A stretch of 64,000 nucleotides of DNA, taken from Lithospermum erythrorhizon. Taxonomy: Eukaryota > Streptophyta > Magnoliopsida > Boraginales > Boraginaceae. Below, piece after piece: positions 13,601-24,323 of the stretch (position 1 is its first letter; every line of letters begins with the position of its first letter). The translations under genes were made by a program, and so were the position numbers. The stretch covers positions 23,281 through 87,280 of the forward strand of contig JADFUC010000425.1 of NCBI GenBank assembly GCA_019722365.1. Reading direction: 5' to 3'. The notes under the pieces were generated by a model. That model was not told where the DNA came from. It searched no databases and was given only the letters and a program-made list of their open reading frames with translations.

Positions 13601-15599
13601 AAATATGTTTATGAATACAAAGAGAAAAGACGCAATCAAGAGTAGCGAACTCACTCATTATGTAAGTGAGAAATTTAGGATTCAAGACTAACATAGACGA
13701 TACTGGGCAGTTAAGTATTTATATTTGCGAGAATAATGACATATGATTTGTCTTATACCCAAAAAACACTAACGAAAGTTATAAGGTGATGATACCTTTC
13801 GACAGGTATCAAAAATAATATATGTTTGGTAGCAACAAAATATAACCTTCTTGATATGCGTACTTTATTTATGATATAACATGTTAAGAAATAAGTATAC
13901 ATGGCATGTATAAAGATTTATGATGCTAGAAGCACATATAAGAATTTATGATGCCAGAGGCACAAATTTATATTCCCGGGAACTTAACTCACTGGAAGTT
14001 AAGATGAGAAATATTCAATATTTAAAGCCATCCAGAAGATGGATTACAAGTTTGAACTGCATTATTAGATATTCATTTGCATTTTATATATTGCATGAAT
14101 ATATAAGTCTATCGATAGAGTGTCATACATGTTTATGTTTGACTATATTATGTCTTATGTGATTATATGATTTATTTATTTGCTTATTATGTGACATGAA
14201 ATATTTGAATTATAAATTGTATAAGCCGGGTTTTGATATTACATATTTTTTTGATATTACATATTAATGATCGAAAGATTTATCATGTTGATGACCCGAA
14301 TAGTCAGATACTAACAATCCAATTATAACTTATGACTTAGAATAGTTCCGAATGACTAAATTATCATGAATATGTTAGTGCAAGAAAACTCTAAAGAAGT
14401 TCTCAATTTCTAGACAATAAGTCTACAAATGATTTGGAAAGAAATACTATACGGTATGACTCTATGCAGTCACTTGAACTTTGAATATATATGAAACATG
14501 ATAAAATATTTCATCTCAAGAAAGTAGATTCATGGAGATAACTAGTATCCGCTTTGAAAGATATGAACTTACCATGAAATACCAATTCTAATGTATTACT
14601 TTTATTAACCCGATACATGATTACATAATCATGCACATTTGACAAACGCTAGGCCAAGTTATATGGATTTTTACTTGAATAATCTAAACTCCATGATCTC
14701 ATCGTGAGATATTTATAGAATGATGATTCATCAGGGAGATACGATATGCATTGTTCTTTTTTCCCTTCACTAAGTTTTTTCCCACCGGTTTTCTTTGGTA
14801 AGGCTTTGAATTAGACACATTAAGCATATCTAAAGAGAAATATAGTCTTTTTGTTTTACTAGGTTTTTATCCCACGATTTTCCTGTTTAATTATTTAACA
14901 AAAGATGGTTATATTTAATGATCTTACATGGCATTGTATTTACATGTAAGATCGGGAGAAAAGTTTATGAAAATGGCAATTTATGTTTATGACTTAAACA
15001 TTATTGAACTCTTGAATAGCTTTCTCTAAGAGCTGTAAACTTCTCAAGAAGGAATTTAAGACGAATACCATCGACAGATCACATTCAGCATTCCCCAATA
15101 ATTATAATATCACCAACGAACAACGGCCCACACGACAAAGAGAAAGCAAGCCGATTATTTCCGATCCTCAAGATCATATAAACGATATTGTAATAAATGA
15201 CATATATTAGGAGGAAATGTCAACACGAATACATTGAAACGCCTTTCAAATATATAAGTGAATATACTATTGTTCCAAAGAGAACATATTCAATTTATAC
15301 ACAATTGATTATGCGAATGCATAATACTTATATGATCTATATCGGGAAGATCACATACACGGTGTTTCTTTTTATTAGTAGTTGCGTATTTCTACGTAAA
15401 GGATTTAATAAAACAAACTAGATCAATAAAATCATCAACACACGCAGAGATTCAAATGCACGAAGAAATTGTGAATGCGCTTTGGTCGAGGAATATGATC
15501 CAAATAGACCATATTACTTATGATTTATCATATGAAAGTTGGTCCCATTTCCATCTTTACGACGCATAATCAGACGCTGGCTGCATGCTTAAACGAACG

Positions 15600-15775
15600 A
15601 CATATCAAATGCAGATAGAACAAAATATATTGGGTAAGTTCTTCTACCCATGATTTTAAAGGAATGGTGAAATTGATTTTCAATGAATTCGACATTGTAA
15701 TAACTGCGTATATATTCACTAAATCACTTCCTACCCTAACATTCGAAACCCATCCGTAAGATAAAGACTACGGAC
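15600..15775 (+). pseudogene. Copia pol C-terminus (end of RNase H region)
   Basis: Plus-strand translation gives SPKFFYTHDFKG about 15640-15665 and FTKSLPTLTFET about 15715-15755. These match the terminal part of copia polyproteins just after RNase H. Stops occur upstream and downstream, so this is a relic. Confidence 0.7.
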
Positions 15776-16006
15776 TCAAGCTGACGCTGCTGACTGGTCA
15801 TGGTGGGGGAGTTAATACGTTGGCTGTACTCTTTTCCTTAATCAAGGTTTTGTCCCAAATTGGGTTTTCCTATTAAGGTTTTAATGAGGCAACATTATAT
15901 GCGTATGTTGAGAATAATGCACTCTTTTTCCTTCACTGGATTTTTATCCCCAGACGGGTTTTTCCTAGTAAGGTTTTAACGAGGCATATTTTAGTGAATT
16001 AGACAT

Positions 16007-16017
16007 CCAAGGGGGAG
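16007..16017 (+). other. Polypurine tract of the copia element
   Basis: CCAAGGGGGAG sits immediately before the TGTTAT start of the 3' LTR. This is the expected position and composition for the plus-strand primer of a copia element. Confidence 0.7.
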
Positions 16018-16280
16018 TGTTATGGAAATATTATATTGTGGATGTCTTGTCAACCAAGTCGTCTTGTTTACCAAGAAAGGGAAATCCATCATTTGAAATA
16101 ATCAACAAAAAGCATTTATTTACCAAAGCTACTTCATTACCTTATTATTGTATCTTAAAAGCCTGGCAACAGTGCATCATTGTATCAGATTCTACACAAT
16201 TCCAAAAACAATAAAATCATCCTCATTATCTCTCTTATTTCTCCGTCTATTTGTTGTTCTTGTAAGGTATCTTCATAACA
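16018..16280 (+). repeat. 3' LTR of the copia element
   Basis: This is a 263-base repeat beginning TGTTATGGAAATATT and ending ATAACA. It is better preserved than the 5' copy, and its first 40 bases also match the minus-strand LTR ending at 17906. Confidence 0.75.
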
Positions 16281-17449
16281 AGACTCCAAATAATTTAGTA
16301 CTAACAGGCGATAAGTGTTTATTATATAAGAGCTGAGGCCCTAATCAGATATTAGTCGATGTTATTTTTACCTTAACTGGCTATAATTTGGTACTTATTT
16401 TCGCTTTTATTTGAGTTTAGGCAATTAATGTTAAAAGCCAAGAATCGGCTAATCAAGATACGAGCAAATTGGGCTAAGAGTTGCTAATGCAGTCAGCGAT
16501 CCACGCGAATTCTACCATTAATATTGTACAGAACTATAAAAAAGAGAGGGGAGGAGTTAGAGTAAAAAGAGGATATGTATGAATTTCTAGAAAAAGAAGT
16601 CATCAACTTTGTCGGAAAGCGAAGGCACTACTGGAAGTTCGGTGTTAAGAAATTGGTAGTTAATTACATATTGCTAATTGCGAAGTCAGAGTTGATTACT
16701 TTTTAATTGGTTTCTAATAATTTTAATTCAAGATATTATTATTGTTAAAGATGAATGTCATTAATTTCATGTATTTATTTATATCTTTTATTATGAACTA
16801 ATTTTATTATTAGTCGACCACATAAATGGACTGGATTTATTTGATTTTTCTTGGAGTTAAATTTAATTCTAGTTTCATAATTCGATTATCACAAGATAAT
16901 TAGTATTTAATATCTTGATATCAATATTAAGTCGCTCATATAAGTGATTAATTAAGGAAATAGGTTGTCACTTACTTAATTATCAATCGAACACATGTTT
17001 CAATTACCATGGTATATGCGTAATGTCATGTGCAATTTAATAAGCATATGTTATTAAAAAAATATCCTATTTTAAGCCATCATGTAGATAAGGCTAGCTT
17101 GCAGACTTAATTGCGTTAACCGGTAAGTAATATCAATCGATAAGTAACGCTTTTGTTTAATTAATAAATAACTACTAGGTGTTTCGAATCGACGATCCGA
17201 CGAAATCGTAAGGCCCCGACTATACTAATATTAAGTAAGATCTACTTGTGCATCCGTTAGTACTAGCTAATTTAATTGCTTAGTCATTTTAGTTAAGTAG
17301 TCTGTATTTAAATTTATATTCTTTAATTATTGCTAATTAAGGATTAAGAAAAAGACCTAAGATTTAGTATATATTGAATTTGTGAGACGATACTCGTTTA
17401 TTCATTATATTACTTGACACCTAATTCGACTCAAATTCAAAACACATAA
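16281..17449. other. AT-rich intergenic or unclassified repeat
   Basis: No gene was recognised. The stretch around 17150-17290 (GGCCCCGACTATACTA, GTGCATCCGTTAGTACTAG) is less AT-rich than its surroundings and resembles an old repeat, but it has no second copy in the window. Confidence 0.3.
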
Positions 17450-17906
17450 ATTTGTGTTGTCAATATACATCATTATTATATCCAAACATATCTCTCGACA
17501 ATAATCAATAATAATCTATTTCAATGATAGATTCTCTGTGCAAAAGTATTATAAATAATTAGTATGCTAACATATTTTTCAGATTTGAAATATAATATAT
17601 GTTGGAAAAATATTCAATAAATAAATATGGAAGTTGAAATAAATTACCTCAATGGAGAGCTGATCAAGGCCGATAACGCTATTTAATATAACTAAATACA
17701 ATGTAAATAACAGAGAATAATAAACAAGGAGGAGAATAACTTTATTGCTTGTGTTGTTCTGTAGAATACAATATAATCTAATCGCCTATTTATGCGCCTA
17801 AAGATACAATACAAGAATGTTAACTCGCAGAAACAAGAACCTTAACGACTTACTAATCAAGTAATCTACTTTCTTGGTGGATAAGACAAATAATATTTCC
17901 ATAACA
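17450..17906 (-). mobile_element. 5' end of a second copia copy, opposite strand
   Basis: Read on the minus strand, 17906 downward begins TGTTATGGAAATATTATTTG, matching the LTR start at 16018. At about 17660 there is a primer-site-like stretch, and 17660 down to 17450 matches the leader of the plus-strand element at about 10630-10850 (for example ATATGTTAGCATACTAATTA and GAATCTATCATTGAAATA). The piece therefore holds an LTR plus leader of the same or a sister family, truncated before gag, in inverted orientation to the larger element. Confidence 0.7.
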
Positions 17907-18220
17907 AAGCAGATATTTGTTATCATTTTTCGTCTACAGATTTTCAGAAAAGCATTTTGCATTCTCGTGATATATTGTTAACTTTCAAAAAAATTAAAGT
18001 AGTTAAGCTTTACACCTACACCATGGGGCGTGTTTCAGACCGTGAATCCTTTCCCACTTCAACTCTCCTTAATTAGCCATTTACTATTAACATTCTAATT
18101 TTCGTTGTTCATTAAGATTATACAAGAAACATTATTACCCTAATCTACATAGTAGTTATAAAGAGAGAAACGAGTGTTTCTACGCAAATGGTCTTAGAGA
18201 TTTTGGGCGATTTAGTTTTT
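17907..18220. other. Intergenic spacer
   Basis: AT-rich sequence with no open frame or repeat that I can support. Confidence 0.3.
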
Positions 18221-18684
18221 CAATTCTATTTATATTTTTTTAAGGAATTTTTTCAATTATCAACTACACTGTAAGCCGATAAATCAATACTTCGATTATT
18301 TAATAAACCCTCTAAGATAATATTTTTGGCCCGTCCGACTGGGAGAAGTGTTAATAATAATCCGTTTTTTCGCCTTTTTCATATATTTTTTTGCACTATC
18401 AACCTATGAACTGATATATTGGCTGAGTTCTGAGCATCACTTAAAATTGCATGCCATTATATTTTACAAAGTTGGGCTTGGGACCAAATATCAATAAAAA
18501 CATCGCCTCTATTTTTTTCCCTTTTTTAACGAGCATTTTTTTTAATTGTCAACCACAATAAGATCAAGCAAATTAATTCAAGATAATATTTTTCATCCCG
18601 ACTCGCGATGCGCCAAGCAAATTAATAATCCGCTTTTCGCTCTTTTTCCTTTATTTACATCATACGCGACTATGCCTTTTTTCG

Positions 18685-18730
<46 letters not shown>

Positions 18731-19005
18731 CGCAATTATCAGAACCGCAAAGTAGAAACCTGATAAATTAATACTGGTAGATCGAAAGGAAATTGTACGC
18801 CATTATATTATATACAAAGCTATCAATTTCAACTATCAGAATAACATCGTTTCATTTTTTTTTTCCTTTCATATTTTCCGTCCCGACTCGAGATAAAATA
18901 AATTAATAATTGGGTGATTTTTTTTCGCTCATTTTTCATTATTTCTACGCACTACTATACGCTAATGCTGCTTGTTATATATATATATTAATAATTATCA
19001 ACTAT
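18220..19005. repeat. Degenerate tandem-like array of about 250-base units
   Basis: Three diverged units share an ordered set of words: AATTATCAACTAC or variants, GATAATATTTTT, CCCGACT, AATTAATAAT, TTTTTTCGC then TTTTTC, and CGCACTA or variants. The blocks lie near 18230-18420, 18535-18680 and 18730-18960. A second word pair (GCCATTATATT and a later ACATCG) occurs in the joints at about 18450 and 18800. The array ends just before the PDV2 leader. Confidence 0.55.
18689..18728. repeat. (AT)n microsatellite
   Basis: An uninterrupted AT dinucleotide run of about 20 repeats lies between two units of the surrounding array. Confidence 0.95.
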
Positions 19006-19093
19006 AATATTTAATAATTTACAATATATAAATTGGAGAAATGTTTTAAGGATTAGAGATAACCTTGAAACCCTTGGGAAAAAGAAAGAGAGA

Positions 19094-20291
19094 ATGGAAT
19101 CAGAGAGAATTGGGTTAGTCTTGGGAAGAGCCTTAGAGCCATGCAAAATGAGTATCAAACGACGAAGAAAGTGATGATAGCCTTTGGACATATGATGCGC
19201 TTTCAAGCACTTGAAGCTCAGCTTTCTTCCCTACAGGTAAACTTTTCCCCTTCTTCTCCAACCATATTTATTTCATTTAATTACTATTGGATGATGGATG
19301 TTGTTAACGTTTTTGGGAAAGTTAAATACTTAATCTTGCTTATTTAAAAACTTTTTGTACAACAATGAATCTCATGTTCCATGCTTATATAACTTTGTAA
19401 ACCTCAACTTGCATCTAATTCAGCACTTAACTAATATTGGAGCTCAATTGTATATAGTGTTGGTCTTAGTGGTCACACCCTTACATTTTTATTATGTAAC
19501 CTCTATGAATCTGCTCCTCCGTAGCATAAGTGGAAGCCAATTGCCTAAAATTGATTTTTGTCTCTACGATTGTTAGTTTTATGCTGGTATTGATGAAATA
19601 TACATCTTCCTTGTAAACTCAGCAACCTCCTTATCGATATATTGGAACTGTCAGGCTTTGCACCAGCAGCAATGGTATGAGAAAAGAAGTTGTCCTGGCT
19701 GAGATCAACCAGTCAAAAGAAGTTGCTCAAGTCGCTAGTTATATGAAGTGGAAGAATTTAGAAGTCATTAATGAGGCCATTGCTTTTGTTGGCGAAACAG
19801 TAGATGACAACAATGATCTTCTCCTCCCCCCATATCCAAGCCGACCTTCTCCGGCACTTGCGTCAGATTGTGGATATCTTTCCCACTTTACAAGTACCCA
19901 CAAATATCCTCGTGATGGGTTGATAAGCAACGGTCAGACTAGCACAGACAAAAATCGAATGGTCCATGAATCTAGAAGCCCACTCAGAGGAATAAAACTG
20001 TTACTTGGTGCAGCGGCCAAGGCTACATTTACAGTTGTTGGAGTTATATGTATCTTAAGTTTGGCCGGTTTTGAGCCTAGATTAAGGAAACGAAATAATA
20101 ATCAAGTCAACATTTGGGGGCTGCTGCCACAGCAGGGAGATAATAGTGAAAATAAGTTAACAGTTGAGTGTCCAGCTGGAAGGATCCCTGTGATAGAGGA
20201 TGGCGAAGTGCGTTGCCTTGTGAAAGAGAGGGTTGAAGTTCCGTTTGGGTCAGTTGTTGCAACACCTGATGTAAACTATGGTTGCGGATGA
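19094..20291 (+). CDS. PDV2: Plastid division protein PDV2, reading frame damaged near the 5' end
   Basis: PDV2 is an outer-envelope protein that links the stromal FtsZ/ARC6 ring to the cytosolic dynamin ARC5. The predicted model is exon 1 at 19094-19236 (start ATGGAATCAGAGAG, encoding MESERIGLVLGRA) and exon 2 at 19655-20291, with a GT-AG intron. Exon 2 is open from 19677 and contains the family signatures NDLLLPPYP, GYLSH, one membrane span (about 105-127 of its 204 residues), VIEDGEVRCLVKERVEVPF and the Gly-ending tail VNYGCG, which faces the intermembrane space. Recognition rests on recalled similarity to Arabidopsis PDV2. Oddities: exon 1 needs at least two frame changes (near 19135-19160 and at the T-run at 19200-19204), and exon 2 has an extra A at about 19681-19684. 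The acidic linker of exon 1 is also much shorter than usual. This is either assembly error or a recent pseudogene; the clean 204-codon frame favours a working gene. Confidence 0.85.
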
Positions 20292-20968
20292 AGTTGTATT
20301 AGTTACTGAGATCTGAAAATTCTCAGGAAGGTTGAGTTGTGCCTCATTGGAATAAGTTTATGGTCTTGGATGATGATGGTTTACTTATTCCGAGGTAGAT
20401 TTCTCTAATAATCATCCATGAAGCTCTTCTTTCCAACTGCAATATATTTCCATTTTTTATCTTAATTGCTTGAGTGACTTGACTTTGATTTAAGTTGTGA
20501 AATGGTGAATTGTAATCTGGAGGGGTGAAATTGATTGTGTAGCCCCTAATCCCCTATGGTTTGCTTGAAACATACTCGTACTAACCAAAGGGAGTAATAA
20601 AAATGTTAATTGAACTGTGGGCCAATGATGAGTATGCAAAGTTGTTTCTTTAGTTCTTTTAGAATGCAAAATTATTTGTTTGGCCCACTGATAAAAGAAT
20701 GGGGGCATGGGGCACAACCGCACAAATACAATAGGAGCATAATAAGGAGGTAAAGGATTTGAACCGCACTTTGACTGCATATATTGAGAGAGAAATGATA
20801 AATGATATTGTGTTGATGTATCTTTGTTTTTTTTTTTTTTATTGAGATAGATACAGATGATGCATCAAGAAGAATCCGCAAGCTATATTATTCATATTAA
20901 TTTTAGCTTTTATTGTTATTGGGTCATCTATCTATTATTAATCCAATTATATTAGATTTAGGTTTATA
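20292..20968. other. PDV2 3' flank and intergenic spacer
   Basis: It probably holds the PDV2 3' UTR in its first 200-300 bases. Minus-strand frames here (up to 96 codons) have no recognised family. A T-run lies at about 20829-20840. Confidence 0.4.
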
Positions 20969-21159
20969 TATATATAGTGACAACTTCTATTGTAATAGAC
21001 AACAATTATTATTTATTATAAAAAAAAGACAATAATTATTATTCAATAATAATCTCTCTTGATTTGTCTATATATAGTGACAACTTCTATTGTAATAGAC
21101 AACAATTATTATTTATTATAAAAAAAGACAATAATTATTATTCAATAATAATCTCTCTT
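20969..21159. repeat. 100-base tandem direct duplication
   Basis: The stretch TATATATAGTGACAACTTCT and what follows at 20969 recurs at 21069, exactly 100 bases later. Identity is essentially complete over about 92 bases except for one A in an A-run. Each unit contains AATAATTATTATT-type self-complementary words. Confidence 0.9.
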
Positions 21160-21363
21160 TATATTTTATTATTATAAGAATAGATATAAAGTGACTTTCT
21201 ATTTTATTTATTTGATTGCTTAGAAGAAAAGTATTTTATTCCCTTCAATTTTTTTTAGTTGACATACTAGCAATTTTTTTTTTTTTTCAAATAGTTGCCA
21301 CTTACAATTTCAATGCAATGTTTCATTAGTTTTTCCTTTTAAACCCCTACTTGTTTTATTTTA
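21160..21363. other. Intergenic spacer
   Basis: AT-rich, no feature seen. Confidence 0.3.
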
Positions 21364-21365
21364 TA

Positions 21366-21624
21366 CTCCCTTCATTTCATAATAGAAGGCTTTTTAGCAA
21401 TTGTTAGTTTATTCAAATTGTATGTCGTCCTAGAATTTCAATGTAAAAAATTAATATTTAAAAGTTACTTTTGTACTTGATCAACTCAAACAACATCTTT
21501 TATTGGTTCAATTGCATAGAAAGTAATAACTTACACTAACTATTTACACATTCCCAATATTATAATGATTTTCTTAATATATGTGTAAGATTCTAAAAAG
21601 TCTTCTAATATGAAATAGATGGAG
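21366..21624. mobile_element. Stowaway-type MITE
   Basis: The left end CTCCCTTCATTTCATAATAG is the near-perfect reverse complement of the right end, which finishes ATGAAATAGATGGAG. The inverted termini extend about 30 bases. The 259-base element is flanked on both sides by TA, the Stowaway/Tc1-mariner target duplication. It has no coding capacity. The CTCCCTyC start is typical of plant Stowaway families. Confidence 0.85.
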
Positions 21625-21626
21625 TA

Positions 21627-22018
21627 TTTAATGATATTAATGGTTGTTTTAGTTATTGATTACAGATATATAGGTAAAATGTACTTTTATTTTTAATTGC
21701 TTCTTAATTAACGTAAAAATGTTAGGATGTCAAGTAAAAAAATCAGAAGGAGTATTAAGCTAATCATTGATTGTACAATTTTTATAGTGAGAAAAGTTAT
21801 CAATCAATACAAAAAAAATATTAGGAGACAAAACAAATTTCAATGCAAAAAAGTTTCATTAATAAATAAAACAATCATTTGAAAAGATAAATTTTTTATA
21901 TATAATTATTTAAATAGTGACAGAGGGATAATAAATATGTAGTATTGCTCGACTGTACAAAATATTTACACATGATACTTACTATAAAAGCAAGGATCAC
22001 GAGCAATGCATCAATCAC
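21627..22018. other. Intergenic spacer downstream of the DC1 gene
   Basis: AT-rich. It likely contains the 3' UTR of the minus-strand DC1 gene; nothing else is seen. Confidence 0.3.
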
Positions 22019-22946
22019 CTATTTTGACATGAGGGAGGCAACAACACCAACAATTAGAGTTGTGGGATCTCCAAGAATTGCTGATATGATAAATTGGAGA
22101 GCCAAACCAGCCATCTCGCAACATTTCTGCACTTTCCCCTTTCTGCTTTTCCGATGACGAAGATGAGTTTCAAGACTACCTTTGAGGCTTGGAACACTCA
22201 TTTTCATTCCATAGTACAATTCATGCCAATTATCTACCAACATCTCCTTCACACAAGCTACATGCAGATTATACTTCTTGCAATTCGACCTGTAATTGAA
22301 GTAAATATATTAGCCCCACTTGCTAGTTGTATTAATTTACGTGGGGCCTGGGTGGGGACCAAATTTATCATTCTGTCACGTTTAATTAGTATCTCATAAA
22401 AACAAAATATTATAACAGTTCGATTATTAAGTAGAAATAATAATATTTGAATATCCATATTCAAAATGTAATTGTCCGCACCTATAAGTCCAGCTCCTCC
22501 CTTTCCTCCCACAACGGTGACAAGGTGTGCTAACTTTTCTCTGCAAATAGAGTTTCACCTCACCATCATGGAGAACCATCGGAAGCTTCGCGCAACATGG
22601 ATGGAGATCAAAGCCACATGATCGGCAATGGTAGACAAAGCCTATGACATCTCTCTCACAGGCATTGCAGTAACGCTGGATGCTCCCAGGGGGGCGAGAC
22701 ATGAACTCAAATTGACACTTGGTATAGAATGGGTGTGATATGGAAGGTGAAGGAATTGCACAGTGCAAGTGAAGATCATAATCACAAATGTTGTTGTTGT
22801 TGCTGCAGTTGTCATCGTTGCAACATTTGTAATGTGAGCCAATTCCAACTTCTTTGCAGCCATCACATTTGAAGGGGTGTTCTATTGTAGTCAGATTTGA
22901 AGCTTGTTCACAGGATAACTGATGATTTCATTGCGCTGTATTTCAT
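22019..22946 (-). CDS. Cysteine/histidine-rich DC1 domain protein
   Basis: This is a plant DC1 (C1-like zinc finger) protein, a family of mostly uncharacterised zinc- and lipid-binding-like proteins linked to stress responses. Exon 1 (22946-22482) encodes HPFKCDGCKEVGIGSHYKC, YDLHLHCAIPSP, YCNACERDVIGFVYHCRSCG then FDLHPCCAKLP, and CHRCGRKGRSWTY. Exon 2 (22289-22019) resumes with NCKKYNLHVACVKEML and ends at a TAG. The donor (AG|GTGCGG) and acceptor (TTACAG|GT) are clear. The start MKYSAM matches the usual MKYSEI opening. The C-terminus has a hydrophobic stretch (LALQFIISAILGDPTTLIVG), a possible membrane tail. Between the start codon and the first zinc ligands (about 22946-22880) the frame must shift at least twice, so the N-terminus is damaged in this sequence. 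Confidence 0.8.
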
Positions 22947-23800
22947 TCTTCCTCCAAGCTAATAATAAAGGCAACTTTAAGAGAAATAAATGATCAGTAA
23001 TTGAGATAAAAGAAAAACAAAGACAATTCTAGGCTTTGTTCTTCTGTTTTAAATTAGTGATAGACCAAGGAAGCTGAAATATCAAATCACATCAACGTTC
23101 TATATATGTTTATTTGAAATAATATAAATGGATATAACATAAGCAAGAAAAAGAAAATAAAGATTTCTTGTATTTGTGATATGTGAGTTTCTGCTCAGAA
23201 GATGATTCTAATCTGCAATAATTGGAAAGAAAGTAGAATATTTCGTTGTAGAACAGAGGATATATAGGATAGTCAAGGACACATGAATAATACTTTGGCA
23301 ATTTAAAATTAAGTTAGATACTCTTTTTTCTTTTCTATTTATTTGAGATCCACTCCTATGGAAATCTATAATAACATCTTTGCTGGGTAATTCGTAATAA
23401 TTATCTAGAAAAAAAGATTGAATATATCTAGAAGAAATGGGTTATCCTCAGGTTTGTAATTGTTGCTTGTAGTAAGAAGGCTTCTGCAATAGGATGGCAA
23501 GAAAGAATACTCTAAAGAAACTATAGTTAAATTTTAGATTAGTTCCAGTACCGTTTATTTCTCTGTTGTTTCCTTAAGAAGAATATGTAGCAAGAAGATG
23601 CCAAAGGGTTGTGTTCACTTGATGTCCGAATGGTTTTGTTCACTTGATGTCTAATCTGTTATGCTGAGCATATAGTATGGGACAACATTTATATCAGTTT
23701 GGAATTGTGTATTAGTGATTAGAGATTACTTCTTAACTTTGCAAATGATGTTAGTATAACACTTTTTCCGGATCTCCAGAATATTACATAATTATGAATA
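22947..23800. other. Promoter side of the DC1 gene and spacer
   Basis: AT-rich. The first few hundred bases are presumably the DC1 upstream region. No coding signal or repeat pair was seen. Confidence 0.3.
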
Positions 23801-23885
23801 TTTGATAAACTGATTTTATAAACCATCATAAATTTTTTCAGCACATTTTATCATCACATACGTGCTTAACCTTATACAGTAGTTC

Positions 23886-24248
23886 TTATAAAATGGACTT
23901 TGCACCACGTCTCTCGCATTCCCAGAGTGCATTAGTATTACGAAATACATGCTCCATATCAATATTGAAGAAACGCCTCCAAAGCCATTGACTATCACCC
24001 AATGAAAGCTTGCCACCTAAACAATGTACAAAATCACATAAGGTCAAAGTGTGAAATCGAACCCCAGTTCCAGGGCTACCTTGAATACCACACATAACTT
24101 TAGCAAATGCTGACGTGTCATGCAATAAATAAGAAACTGTTCCTGACATGACCAGCCCCTCCATGCAAGCTGTTAAAGTCAACAGAAGCAGAAGCAGCAT
24201 CAGCTCACAATAAACGCATACTTTCAATTCATACATTAAAGCATTCAC
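23886..24248 (-). CDS. Unidentified 120-codon open frame
   Basis: An uninterrupted minus-strand frame lies directly upstream of, and divergent from, the ATL gene. Residues about 10-35 are strongly hydrophobic (CELMLLLLLLTLTAC) and the rest holds several Cys, Trp and Gly. I do not recognise a family. A poly-Leu N-terminus could be a signal peptide, but the frame may equally be a chance opening in the ATL promoter. I see no splice evidence. Confidence 0.25.
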   Translation of the reverse strand: MNALMYELKVCVYCELMLLLLLLTLTACMEGLVMSGTVSYLLHDTSAFAKVMCGIQGSPGTGVRFHTLTLCDFVHCLGGKLSLGDSQWLWRRFFNIDMEHVFRNTNALWECERRGAKSIL

Positions 24249-24323
24249 TTACCAATATTAAATCTTTCATAGTTACAATCTCTTCCACCAACAACCACCA
24301 ATAATCACACCACAAATTCACAT

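Larger units (their letters stand above)
10381..16280 (+). mobile_element. Decayed Ty1/copia LTR retrotransposon
   Basis: Direct repeats at 10381-10612 and 16018-16280 bracket about 5.4 kb. Shared stretches include AAATATTATAT, TTACCTTATTATTGTATCTT and TCCGTCTATT. The 3' LTR starts TGTTAT and ends ATAACA, a perfect inverted terminus, and is preceded by a purine tract (AAGGGGGAG). Near the 3' end a frame reads SPKFFYTHDFKG and then FTKSLPT, the familiar C-terminal signature of copia pol. Twice before the PPT (about 14755-14900 and 15825-15985) the non-coding motif of CTTTTTCC, TTTTATCCC and AAGGTTTTAA appears, typical of many plant copia 3' regions. The remaining pol is too decayed to translate continuously. 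This element is inactive. Confidence 0.8.
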
